From NCBI GenBank assembly GCA_963784425.1, contig CAWARM010000012.1, forward strand, positions 248,001 to 312,000: DNA of 64,000 bases. The letters run 5' to 3'. The stretch comes from SHZL01 sp963784425 (GTDB lineage Bacteria > Pseudomonadota > Gammaproteobacteria > Xanthomonadales > SZUA-36). The position numbers and the translations under genes are program-made. Of this stretch, positions 49,909-58,531 are shown piece after piece; position 1 is the stretch's first letter, and every line of letters starts with the position of its first letter. A model generated the notes under the pieces. The model saw only the letters and a program-made list of their open reading frames with translations. It was not told where the DNA came from and did no database searches.

Positions 49909-50202
49909 ATGTTCCAAACCGTACTTCTATTTCTAGCTCCAGCGCAGGGCATTACCGCCAATGGCCAATCCACCAATGGTCAGTCCGCACCGGATGCAAC
50001 ATCAAGATCAGTTCATGCCAGCCCTGATCGCCCAGGAAAGGCATTTACGCGTATGGCTACCCGTATCCAGCCTGACCCGGCTCCCGGGTGGCTGTTACGC
50101 ACTTCCGGCCTGAGATCGATAGTCGGCAGCGCCCTGGGGTTTATAGTGTTTATGAGTGGACTCGGCATGGTTTTGCGATTGGCAGAAATACTGCTGTCCT
50201 GA
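49909..50202 (+). CDS. Small membrane protein of unknown function
   Basis: 97 residues from ATG 49909 with CAGGAGAATCACCC upstream. N-terminus MFQTVLLFLAPAQG is mildly hydrophobic, the middle is low complexity (NGQSTNGQSAPDATSRS), and the C-terminal third is a transmembrane helix (SIVGSALGFIVFMSGLGMVL). No family is recognised. A hairpin GTTCTCA/TGAGAAC (49847-49865) lies upstream, and the collapsed family 1 repeat lies just downstream and could end transcription. Likely expressed but functionally blank. Confidence 0.6.
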   Translation: MFQTVLLFLAPAQGITANGQSTNGQSAPDATSRSVHASPDRPGKAFTRMATRIQPDPAPGWLLRTSGLRSIVGSALGFIVFMSGLGMVLRLAEILLS

Positions 50203-50215
50203 ACCCGGGTTTTGT

Positions 50216-50252
50216 CTTAAGGAAACTCTGATTTATTCAGAGCTTCCCTAAG
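50216..50252. repeat. Collapsed palindrome of family 1 elements
   Basis: CTTAAGGAAACTCTGA-TTTAT-TCAGAGCTTCCCTAAG pairs at 14 of 16 positions. Its arms match the family 1 terminal repeat AAGGAGCCTCTGAT at 12 of 14 bases, as if both ends of an element had been joined without the interior. Confidence 0.65.
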
Positions 50253-50329
50253 AACATATTTCAGCAGAACCTGTTGCAGCAACCACGCGAGAAGGGTGCT
50301 GATGTGAAGCTGGCCAGCCAGGCTACGCT

Positions 50330-51904
50330 TCAGGCGGCAACCGCTGCGCTGGCCGGTGTGCTGGCCGATGCGCTGACCGGTGTGCTGGCCGATGCACGCA
50401 TCGGCCCGTTCAGCAAAGCACTGCGTGTTGCATTGACCACCAGTTCGACCTCGTCAGAAGTGATGCCGAAGTAGGGGGTAAATCGCAACGAGTTCTGGCC
50501 GCCGTGAATGACATTGCAGCCATTCATGCGCAGGTATTCTTCGGTTGAATCTGCGCCATAGCATTTATACAGCCGACTGTTCAGCTCGAGGCTGAACAAC
50601 AAGCCTGTGCCTTGCACTCCGGTAATGCGATCACCCAGCTCACGCTGCAGGTCGCGTAGGCGATCAAGAAACTCCTGGCCGCGTTCACGGATATTACGGC
50701 GCAAAGCAGGGGTGATTCCATGCAACACCGCACAGGCCACATCCATCGCCCGGGGGTTGGTGGTCATGGTGTTGCCGTAAATACCCTTGCGGTACAGTGC
50801 AGCTACTTCTTCGCTCAGCGCCAACACTGAAAGCGGATATTGGCCGGCGTTCAGCGACTTGGAATACACCTCCATGTCCGGAGCCGATGCATCCTGGAAT
50901 CCCGGATAGTCACAAATGGACAGTACGCCGTGGGCACGTAATCCTGCCTGGATGGAATCCACCACCATCAGCGCGCCGTGTGCACGGGTGAGTTCGCGAG
51001 CCACGTCGTAGAATTCGCGGCTGATCGACAAGCCGGGGTTGCCTTCGCCCATTACCGGTTCGAAGAAAAAGCCTTCGATGAACACGTTGTTGCCATCTGC
51101 CCACTGAAAAATCTGCTTCAGTTGCTCAATGTCATTGGGCTCGACCGTGATCAGCCGGTCATTATCCCGAAAACTCGCAAGGTGCCTGACGTAGGTGGAG
51201 CGGCTGGAGTCGGAAAACTGGGCCGGACGGTCGGTGCGCCCATGAAATCCTCCGCGCAAACTGGCGAAACGAATTTGCTTGCTGGCATGGCGTCCACCCG
51301 GGTCGGTCATTAGTTTCGCATTGATATCCGAGATGCGGGCGGCGAGGCTCACTGCTTCGGAACCACTGTTCAGGCACAGGAAACGGTCCATTGGACAGCC
51401 AGTGTTCCTGGTGTGGCCAATTTCGCGGCACAGCGCCTCGTAAAGGCGTTTCTGGCTGATGTTGGGGGTCATCACGTTGGCCATGACTTGTTTACGGCTC
51501 ATAGCTTCCAATACGGACGCAGGTGCGTGCCCGAACCCCAGCATGCCATAGCCTGCTGAATCATGAACCACGGCCCCCTTGAGCGTAACCACCCACGGTC
51601 CGCGTGCCGCCAGGGCAACGTACGGATTAACCGCATCTTCAGGGTAGAAATTGACAAAACCCGACTGGATTTCCGAAATCTGGGTCTCTTCGTCCATGGC
51701 CAACAGGTCCGGCTCTTCATCACGTAACCTGTTGAACTCCTCAACTGCCGCCTGGACTGCTTCGGGCAGGCGGCTGTCCTGGCGGGCAAAGCGCAACAGG
51801 ACCTGATCCGGCAAGCCGGTGGTCAATGCAGTGCCACCGAAATTTCGCAGAATTGCCAGTTGTTCAAGCATGGACGTGCTTGGGGGCAAGTGATTGGCGC
51901 CCAT
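50330..51904 (-). CDS. Class III aminotransferase-like PLP enzyme
   Basis: 524 residues from ATG 51904, with AACAGGAG spaced correctly. PLP fold type I, class III marks: GFGHAPASVLEAM, CLNSGSEAVSLAARI (phosphate loop), GGFHGRTDRPAQ, FFFEPVMGEGNPGLSIS and VVDSIQAGLRAHG, where the usual D-E-V-Q is D-S-I-Q (Asp316 kept), and the Schiff-base lysine in VYSKSLNAGQYPLSVLALS (Lys349). About 80 N-terminal residues precede the usual core. Substrate unknown; it belongs to a lysine/ornithine-type superfamily but no specific member is recognised. The C-terminus SASTPVSASASTPASAAVAA comes from a 24-bp duplication. Confidence 0.82.
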   Translation of the reverse strand: MGANHLPPSTSMLEQLAILRNFGGTALTTGLPDQVLLRFARQDSRLPEAVQAAVEEFNRLRDEEPDLLAMDEETQISEIQSGFVNFYPEDAVNPYVALAARGPWVVTLKGAVVHDSAGYGMLGFGHAPASVLEAMSRKQVMANVMTPNISQKRLYEALCREIGHTRNTGCPMDRFLCLNSGSEAVSLAARISDINAKLMTDPGGRHASKQIRFASLRGGFHGRTDRPAQFSDSSRSTYVRHLASFRDNDRLITVEPNDIEQLKQIFQWADGNNVFIEGFFFEPVMGEGNPGLSISREFYDVARELTRAHGALMVVDSIQAGLRAHGVLSICDYPGFQDASAPDMEVYSKSLNAGQYPLSVLALSEEVAALYRKGIYGNTMTTNPRAMDVACAVLHGITPALRRNIRERGQEFLDRLRDLQRELGDRITGVQGTGLLFSLELNSRLYKCYGADSTEEYLRMNGCNVIHGGQNSLRFTPYFGITSDEVELVVNATRSALLNGPMRASASTPVSASASTPASAAVAA

Positions 51905-52011
51905 GGAAATACTCCTGTTCAAAATTACCGCCGACGGTTTGCCAACGGAAACAAGCGATTCGAGAGCAACAGAATATCACAGCGGGCATATAGCCGCTAA
52001 GTTCGCGGGTC

Positions 52012-53163
52012 TCAGGCGGGGTATTGCTCCAGAGCCCAGGCAACATGCTCCTGCACCAATTCTGCACAGTCTCCAAGGCGCGACTGCAGTGCTGCGACAA
52101 TAGCACTGCTGTCCGCAGCCGTGGCTGGCGAAGTACCCGGGGCGCCACGGAGGGCGTTACCCAGGGCAACGGCGATGTTACGCAACCAGATGCTATGGCC
52201 TATGCGTCGAATCGCACTGCCTTCAGTGCGCTCCAGAAATTCTTGCTCTGTCCAGGAAAGCAGTTCAAGCAGATCTGCGGCGTCCAGGCCGTTGCGTGGC
52301 CGGAAATCATCTTCCTGGCTGTGCCGGGCAAAGCGATTCCATGGGCATACTGCCTGGCAGTCATCACAACCGAAAATCCGGTTCCCGATCAGAGGCCGCA
52401 GCTCGACGGGAATGGCTTTGCGTAACTCAATGGTCAGGTACGAGATGCATCGGCGTGCGTCAACCTGGTAAGGTCCCACGATGGCCCCGGTGGGGCAGAA
52501 ATCAATGCAGCGGGTGCAGTTGCCACAATAATTTTCGCCCGCACGGTCTTTCGGCAGCGGCAGGTCCGTGTAGATTTCCCCCAGGAAAAACCAGCTGCCT
52601 GCATCGCGGTTCAGCAGGTTACTGTGCTTGCCTATCCAGCCCAGGCCGGCCTTTTCTGCCAGCGCTTTTTCCAACACCGGCCCGGAATCAACATACACCC
52701 GGTAGCCGAATGCCCCGATTTCCTGCTCAATCCGGGTGGCCAGTTGCTGCAGTCGCCTGCGCAGCAGCTTGTGGTAGTCGCGGCCAAGGGCATAGCGTGA
52801 GATCAGGGCCAGGTGTGGCTGCTGCATGAGGTCCTGTGCCGGCACCGCATCCGCAGTCAGGTAATCCATGCGAGCTGATATTACGGTCAAAGTGCCAGGT
52901 CGCAGTTCTGCAGGCCGGCTGCGCCGCGTCCCGTGACGCTTCATGTAGGCCATCTCGCCGTTAAAACCGCGATCCAGCCAATGATTCAGGCGACCCTCAT
53001 GTTTTTCCAGCAGTGTGTCAGTAATACCGAGCTGCTGAAAGCCCAGCTCGCGACCCCACCCCAGGATCTGATCTTTCAGCGATTGCAGATTTGCAGAGCT
53101 AAGACCGTGTTTGCTCTTTTTCGCGTCCGAGGCTTGTACCTCGCCACCCGGAGTCTCGTTCAT
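52012..53163 (-). CDS. queG: Epoxyqueuosine reductase
   Basis: Last step of queuosine synthesis in tRNA (G34 of Asn, Asp, His, Tyr tRNAs), using cobalamin and two 4Fe-4S clusters. 383 residues from ATG 53163 (MNETPGGEVQASD). Cluster motifs CGNCTRCIDFCPTGAI and CDDCQAVCPWNRFA are visible, as are the substrate region DSGPVLEKALAEKAGLGWIGKHSNLL and a C-terminal HEAT-like repeat. The start codon is 16 bp from the divergent nnrD start, so both promoters must overlap coding sequence. Confidence 0.95.
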   Translation of the reverse strand: MNETPGGEVQASDAKKSKHGLSSANLQSLKDQILGWGRELGFQQLGITDTLLEKHEGRLNHWLDRGFNGEMAYMKRHGTRRSRPAELRPGTLTVISARMDYLTADAVPAQDLMQQPHLALISRYALGRDYHKLLRRRLQQLATRIEQEIGAFGYRVYVDSGPVLEKALAEKAGLGWIGKHSNLLNRDAGSWFFLGEIYTDLPLPKDRAGENYCGNCTRCIDFCPTGAIVGPYQVDARRCISYLTIELRKAIPVELRPLIGNRIFGCDDCQAVCPWNRFARHSQEDDFRPRNGLDAADLLELLSWTEQEFLERTEGSAIRRIGHSIWLRNIAVALGNALRGAPGTSPATAADSSAIVAALQSRLGDCAELVQEHVAWALEQYPA

Positions 53164-53179
53164 GCTTATAATTCCATCC

Positions 53180-54688
53180 ATGCAGACCAACTCCGACCGA
53201 TTGTATACCGCTGCGCAAGTTCGAAGACTGGATCGCAGCGCCATTGACGCTCACGGAATTCCGGGTATCGAGTTAATGGAACGGGCAGGGCGCAGCGTGC
53301 TCGAAGCCGTTTGCAAGCGGTTTCCCGGCCGGCAGCGATGGTTGGTTTTCTGCGGCGGGGGAAACAACGGTGGGGATGGTTATGTCATAGCGCGCCTGGC
53401 ACGGGAAGCCGGGGTTACCGTTTCCGTCTGTTCGCTCAAAGCCCCGGAAGCACTCAGTGGAGATGCGGCCATTGCTTGCAGTCGCTGGCGGGCCTCCGGC
53501 GGGGAAATCCAGCACTGGCCTATTGGGCCACCAACCGAGGTTGATGTCGTGGTCGATGCCCTGCTGGGCACCGGGCTTGACCGAGCTCCCGAAGATGACT
53601 ACGCCGCCGCTATCCAGTGGATCAACAGGGCCGGAAAAACCACCATAGCTGTGGATATTCCCTCCGGCTTGAACGCCGATACGGGCAACTCAAAAGGGCT
53701 GGCAGTCAAGGCAGATTTAACGGTGACATTCATCGGTCAAAAGTGTGGCTTGTATACTGCCGACGGCCCCGATCACTGCGGAATTATTGAATTCGATACA
53801 CTACAAACTCCTGAAACAGTAAGAGATTCTGTTGTTGAATCTGGAATTTTAATTCGTGAAAATATTCTTATGAATTATTTTCCGCGGAGAGCGCGAAATT
53901 CCCACAAGGGCGCTTTTGGCTGGGTATTGGGCATAGGCGGCAACAGCACTATGAGTGGGGCGGTGCGTTTGTGCGGTGAAGCGGCTTTACGCAGCGGCGC
54001 CGGCAAGGTAACGCTGGCAACCATCCCGGAACATGCGGCGCTGGTCAACCTTGCTTGTCCGGAACTCATGGTGCGCGGTGTGCGCCGTGGCAAAGAGCTC
54101 CAAACCCTGCTGGGGCAAGTGAACGTCATTGTCCTTGGCACCGGCCTTGGCCAGACGTCCTGGTCGGAAAGGCTGTTCAAAACCTGCCTGAAAACTGAAT
54201 TGCCGGTCGTCCTTGATGCCGATGGTCTCAACATCCTGGCGAGACTTTACCCTGCGATGGAGCACGGCGAGGGCTTAGTACGCAGGCGCTGGATACTGAC
54301 ACCTCATCCGGCAGAAGCCGGGCGATTATTGGGCACCAGTGCGCGCGAGATCCAGAACGACCGGGTGGAGGTGACGAAAGAACTGGCGCGAAAATTTAGC
54401 GCAATCGTTGTTCTCAAAGGCTGCGGAACCGTTGTGGCCGAGCCAGGAGGGCGTTATGCCGTGTGTCCACTGGGCAACCCGGGCATGGCGTCTGCAGGCA
54501 CGGGGGATGTGCTCGCCGGAGTAATCGGTGCTTTTGTCGCCCAGGGTTTGGATCTGTGGGATGCGGCCATAGCCGGGGTGGTGGCTCATGCCAGCGCCGG
54601 CGATCGCGCTGCCGCAGCTATCGGTGAAAGGGGATTGATTGCCTCCGACATCATTGCCCGGCTTCCGGCAGTGCTCAATCCTTCATGA
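53180..54688 (+). CDS. nnrD: Bifunctional NAD(P)H-hydrate epimerase / ADP-dependent dehydratase
   Basis: Repairs hydrated NAD(P)H. 502 residues from ATG 53180. The N-terminal YjeF_N epimerase domain (about 1-215) has IPGIELMERAGRSV, FCGGGNNGGDGYVIARLA and VDVVVDALLGTGL. The C-terminal ribokinase-like dehydratase (about 225-502) has KGAFGWVLGIGGNSTMSGAVRL, VVLDADGLN, LTPHPAEAGRLL and GNPGMASAGTGDVLAGVIGAF. Order queG (divergent)-nnrD-tsaE-amidase-mutL is the common gammaproteobacterial one. Stop codon is part of a 15-bp tandem repeat. Confidence 0.95.
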   Translation: MQTNSDRLYTAAQVRRLDRSAIDAHGIPGIELMERAGRSVLEAVCKRFPGRQRWLVFCGGGNNGGDGYVIARLAREAGVTVSVCSLKAPEALSGDAAIACSRWRASGGEIQHWPIGPPTEVDVVVDALLGTGLDRAPEDDYAAAIQWINRAGKTTIAVDIPSGLNADTGNSKGLAVKADLTVTFIGQKCGLYTADGPDHCGIIEFDTLQTPETVRDSVVESGILIRENILMNYFPRRARNSHKGAFGWVLGIGGNSTMSGAVRLCGEAALRSGAGKVTLATIPEHAALVNLACPELMVRGVRRGKELQTLLGQVNVIVLGTGLGQTSWSERLFKTCLKTELPVVLDADGLNILARLYPAMEHGEGLVRRRWILTPHPAEAGRLLGTSAREIQNDRVEVTKELARKFSAIVVLKGCGTVVAEPGGRYAVCPLGNPGMASAGTGDVLAGVIGAFVAQGLDLWDAAIAGVVAHASAGDRAAAAIGERGLIASDIIARLPAVLNPS

Positions 54689-54716
54689 CCATGGTCTTCA
54701 TGATTATGGTCTTCAT
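54687..54716. repeat. Two 15-bp tandem units from the nnrD stop codon
   Basis: GACCATGGTCTTCAT and GATTATGGTCTTCAT follow a partial CCTTCAT; unit 1 begins at the second base of the nnrD TGA. Confidence 0.75.
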
Positions 54717-54742
54717 AAGTTCGCCAGCATGAAGCCTGTTGC

Positions 54743-55231
54743 GTGAGCACGGGTCACGGGAAACCCGGGGCGTGGACCTTAGGCACGCCTGATGAGGGTA
54801 AGCTCCGGGAATTGGCCAGCGTCTTCCGTGAACACCTGCATGTGCCTCTGGTGGTTTATTTACGTGGCGACCTGGGGGCTGGCAAGACCACTTTTGCCCG
54901 CGCGCTGATTCAGTCCCTGGGCTACATAGGACGGGTCAAGAGCCCTACTTACGGATTGCTTGAAACCTATTCCGCCGGCGGTATGAGTATTCTCCACCTT
55001 GACCTGTACCGGATTGACCACCCCAGGGACCTGGAGCAACTGGCGATCCGCGATCTGCTTGATGGGAAAAGCCTCCTGCTGGTTGAATGGCCGGAAAAAG
55101 GCGGGAAATTCCTGCCGCCAGCAGACCTGGAACTGCAATTCGGCGAAACCCAGGGGCAGCGCTGTATCAGCTTTTGTCCATTTTCCCCTGCGGGATTGAG
55201 CCTGTCGCATGTGGTTCACGGCGCATTGTAA
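54743..55231 (+). CDS. tsaE: tRNA threonylcarbamoyladenosine biosynthesis ATPase TsaE
   Basis: ATPase partner of TsaB/TsaD that enables turnover in t6A37 synthesis on ANN-decoding tRNAs. 162 residues from GTG 54743; no ATG fits the conserved N-terminus. Walker A LRGDLGAGKTTFARALI, the VKSPTYGLLETY motif, LDLYRIDHPRDLEQLAI and LLVEWPEKG with the catalytic-type Glu and Trp are all present. Fifty-four bp after nnrD and 114 bp before the amidase gene. Confidence 0.93.
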   Translation: MSTGHGKPGAWTLGTPDEGKLRELASVFREHLHVPLVVYLRGDLGAGKTTFARALIQSLGYIGRVKSPTYGLLETYSAGGMSILHLDLYRIDHPRDLEQLAIRDLLDGKSLLLVEWPEKGGKFLPPADLELQFGETQGQRCISFCPFSPAGLSLSHVVHGAL

Positions 55232-55345
55232 CTAAGCCATTTCGAGATTACTTCCCTATCTAGCGGTTTTATAAGATAAACTCTTGCAATTTCACGATTT
55301 ACACTTCATGATTAGAACCGTCGACAATGGAGGTTGATAAAAACA

Positions 55346-56650
55346 ATGACGCTCCGAACTGTCATTGCCCTGTTTTTGGGCCTGTTCTCAATCACGGCAT
55401 TCGCTGCTGAAGTCAGTGCGTTCCGGGTTTGGACCGATCCTGAAAAAACCCGCGCGGTCCTGGACCTCAGTTCCCGGGCGGAATACCAGGTGTTTACCTT
55501 GCAGGGCCCTGACCGCATCGTTATTGATCTGAGCAATTCATCCCTGCAGGATTCGCTGGGCCTTGCTGAACAGCATGCCGGCGTGATTTCAGGCGTGCGT
55601 TACGGCATGCCAAAGCCGAACACACTGCGCGTAGTCCTTGATCTAACCGCGAGCAGCAAGGTCAAGAGCTTCATGCTGGATCCAACGGGTGAATACGGCC
55701 ACCGGCTGGTGATTGATCTGTATTCCGAAGAAGCGCAAGCCAGCGCAAGCGCACCCGTCAAACAAATCGACGACCTCAACGAGGAAAATCGCCAGTTGAT
55801 CGTTGCGATCGATGCCGGGCATGGCGGAGAAGACCCGGGCGCGCGCGGTCCCAAACGCACTCGTGAAAAGGACGTGGTGCTGGCGATTTCCCGGGAACTC
55901 AAGAAAGCCATTGATGCAAAACCCGGCCTGACCGCTGTGCTGACCCGTGACGGCGACTACTTCCTGCCGTTGCGTGAGCGCTACGAGAAGGCGCGGCGAA
56001 ACCACGCGGACCTGTTCGTTTCAGTCCATGCGGATGCATTCAGGAATCCGAAAGTGTCTGGCGGATCAGTTTTTGTACTTTCCAGCCGCGGTGCTTCCAG
56101 CGAATTTGCCCGGCGCCTGGCAACCAGCGAAAACAACTCCGACCTCGTTGGCGGCGTGACCCTTAATGACAAGGACGACATGCTTGCTTCGGTACTGCTC
56201 GACTTGTCCCAAAGTGCAACCATGGAAGCGAGTAACCTGGTTGCCCAGAACGTGTTTGCTTCCATGGCAGAGTTTGGGGGCACGCACAAAAATACGGTCG
56301 AGTCGGCGAATTTCATGGTGCTCAAGTCTCCTGACGTGCCATCCATCCTGGTAGAAACTGCATTTATCAGTAACCCAAATGAAGAAGCCAGGTTGCGTGA
56401 TTCGGCCTGGCAGAAAAAAATGGCAAGCACCATTGCCAACGGAATCCAGGATTATTTCTACTTCAGTCCTCCGCCGGGGAGCTGGATTGCAGCCAACCGG
56501 CAGCCATTGCGGCATCGCGTGGTGAGTGGCGATACCCTGGGTGATATCGCGTACCGGTACCAGGTATCGGTCAACAGCTTGCGGCGCGCCAACGATATTA
56601 CCGGTGATGTCATTCGCGTAGGTTCGGAACTGCTTATTCCAACAACTTGA
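55346..56650 (+). CDS. N-acetylmuramoyl-L-alanine amidase with AMIN and LysM domains
   Basis: Periplasmic zinc amidase of the AmiB/AmiC family that splits septal murein during cell separation. 434 residues from ATG 55346, chosen over a TTG at 55334 because GGAGGT lies at a usable distance. Signal peptide MTLRTVIALFLGLFSITAFA, AMIN domain (FRVWTDPEKTRAVLDLSS), Amidase_3 domain with zinc ligands in IDAGHGGEDPGARG, the Glu region and SVHADAF, LVETAFISNPNEE, then one LysM repeat RVVSGDTLGDIAYRYQV. An EnvC/NlpD-type LytM activator may be needed; an M23 protein is at 40518. mutL follows. Confidence 0.93.
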   Translation: MTLRTVIALFLGLFSITAFAAEVSAFRVWTDPEKTRAVLDLSSRAEYQVFTLQGPDRIVIDLSNSSLQDSLGLAEQHAGVISGVRYGMPKPNTLRVVLDLTASSKVKSFMLDPTGEYGHRLVIDLYSEEAQASASAPVKQIDDLNEENRQLIVAIDAGHGGEDPGARGPKRTREKDVVLAISRELKKAIDAKPGLTAVLTRDGDYFLPLRERYEKARRNHADLFVSVHADAFRNPKVSGGSVFVLSSRGASSEFARRLATSENNSDLVGGVTLNDKDDMLASVLLDLSQSATMEASNLVAQNVFASMAEFGGTHKNTVESANFMVLKSPDVPSILVETAFISNPNEEARLRDSAWQKKMASTIANGIQDYFYFSPPPGSWIAANRQPLRHRVVSGDTLGDIAYRYQVSVNSLRRANDITGDVIRVGSELLIPTT

Positions 56651-56752
56651 TCGTCCGATTCACCCCGGCCGTTGCAACGGCACACTCCTTCGTTTTCGTG
56701 TACCTTGTAGTGCTCAGAAATTACCCGGCTTGCCACTGCGGTCTCAACTGCC

Positions 56753-58531
56753 ATGACCATCAGGATTCTGCCAGACCACCTCGTTAACCAGATTGCGGCG
56801 GGCGAAGTTGTCGAGCGCCCAGTTTCAGTGGTCAAGGAACTCGTGGAAAACAGCCTGGATGCCCAGGCTCGTGCGGTAACAGTCAGCCTGGAGCAGGGTG
56901 GTAAAAACCTCGTGCGGGTGGTCGATGATGGCCTCGGGATAATACACGGCGAGCTGGCGCTGGCCCTGCAGCGCCACGCTACCAGCAAAATTGTCTCGCT
57001 GGAGGACCTCGAGCAGGTTGCAACGCTCGGTTTCCGCGGTGAAGCGCTGCCCAGCATTGCTTCGGTTTCTCGCGTCGACCTCGCTTCACGGCATGCTTCC
57101 GAGGCGCACGGCTGGTCTGTGCAGGTGCGGCAGGGTCACATTGGGGAAGTGAGGCCGCACGCGCAGCAAACGGGCACCCGGGTTGAAGTTGCAGACTTGT
57201 TTTACAACACGCCGGCCAGGCGTAAATTCCTGCGCACGGAAAGCACCGAGTTTGGCCACACGGACCAGTTGCTGCGGCGCTTTGCCCTGGCCCGTTTCGA
57301 TGTCGGTTTTGTGCTGGAACACAACGGCAAAACCGTTATGCGCCACGAAGTGGCTGATACGCAACAGCGCAGGGAAAAGCGTTTGCAAGGTGTGTTTGGG
57401 GACGAGTTCCTGCCGCACGCACTGTACGTTGATGAAGACCGCAGCGGCATGCGCCTGCACGGCTGGGTGGCTGAGCCGCGCTTCAACCGGGCACAATCAG
57501 ACCGGCAGTTTTTCTTTGTAAATGGCCGCGCTGTGCGTGATCGGGTGATTACCCACGCGGTGCGCAAGGCTTTCCAGGACGTGCTGTACCATGGGCGCCA
57601 CCCCGCGTTTGCGCTCTACTTCGAGCTCTCACCGGCCATGGTTGACGTCAATGTGCATCCGCAAAAGCATGAAGTGCGCTTTCGTGATGCACGCATGGTC
57701 CATGACTTTCTGTTTTCTGCCTTGCATCGTGCTCTGGGAAAATCCGGCGCGGGTGCAGGCATGGTTCGCCCCGGTATTGACCTCGGTCGTGCAGAAAATA
57801 CTGGGCAGGGTGGTGGCCGTTTCACCGGTGCCTTTGTCCAGCCCCACATGGGCTTGCCAGTCAGCGAACAGATCGCTGCGTACCAGCAGGTGCTTGGCAG
57901 TCAGCCGTTGCGGGGGCAGGCGGGCGCACCGGGCGCTGATGACACGATTCCGCCGCTTGGTTTTGCGCTGGCCCAATTGCATGGTGTGTATATTCTTTCG
58001 CAGAATGAGCGCGGGCTGGTCATGACCGACATGCACGCAGCGCACGAACGAATTACCTATGAACGCCTGAAATCGCGTTCCCTGGCGGAGGGCATCCGCA
58101 GCCAACGCCTGCTGGTTCCGCTCTCGGTGCAAGTGAGTGCAAGCGAAGCTGAGCTCGCCGAGGATTGCCGCGAACAACTGGCGTTGCTGGGCCTGGTGCT
58201 GGACCGGTCCGGCCCGGAAAGCGTTTTGCTCAGGGAAGTACCCGCCCTGCTGGCAGACGCGGATAGCGCCAGCCTGCTGCGGGATGTTTTATCCGACCTC
58301 GCCCGGCAGGGTGACAGTGACCGGGTTGCAACTGAGACCAATGAGATTCTTTCAACCATGGCCTGTCACGGTTCCGTGCGCGCCAACCGCCAGCTCAATA
58401 TTGCCGAAATGAACGCTTTGCTCCGCGACATGGAACGCACCGAACGATCGGGCCATTGCAATCACGGCCGGCCCACCTGGGTACAACTGGATATGGCTAC
58501 GCTGGACCGCCTGTTCCTGCGCGGCCGCTGA
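56753..58531 (+). CDS. mutL: DNA mismatch repair protein MutL
   Basis: ATPase linking MutS to downstream strand removal. 592 residues. GHKL motifs: IAAGEVVERPVSVVKELVENSLDA, DDGLGI, LGFRGEALPSI and GTRVEVADLFYNTPARRKFL. The transducer domain has HPQKHEVRF. The C-terminal dimerisation domain carries MTDMHAAHERITYERL, where DQHA of endonuclease-type MutL is DMHA, and the CPHGRP-like segment reads CNHGRP; together with the lack of DQHAx2Ex4E this indicates a non-nicking, MutH-type or Pseudomonas-type role that cannot be decided here. TGA overlaps the miaA ATG. Confidence 0.96.
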   Translation: MTIRILPDHLVNQIAAGEVVERPVSVVKELVENSLDAQARAVTVSLEQGGKNLVRVVDDGLGIIHGELALALQRHATSKIVSLEDLEQVATLGFRGEALPSIASVSRVDLASRHASEAHGWSVQVRQGHIGEVRPHAQQTGTRVEVADLFYNTPARRKFLRTESTEFGHTDQLLRRFALARFDVGFVLEHNGKTVMRHEVADTQQRREKRLQGVFGDEFLPHALYVDEDRSGMRLHGWVAEPRFNRAQSDRQFFFVNGRAVRDRVITHAVRKAFQDVLYHGRHPAFALYFELSPAMVDVNVHPQKHEVRFRDARMVHDFLFSALHRALGKSGAGAGMVRPGIDLGRAENTGQGGGRFTGAFVQPHMGLPVSEQIAAYQQVLGSQPLRGQAGAPGADDTIPPLGFALAQLHGVYILSQNERGLVMTDMHAAHERITYERLKSRSLAEGIRSQRLLVPLSVQVSASEAELAEDCREQLALLGLVLDRSGPESVLLREVPALLADADSASLLRDVLSDLARQGDSDRVATETNEILSTMACHGSVRANRQLNIAEMNALLRDMERTERSGHCNHGRPTWVQLDMATLDRLFLRGR

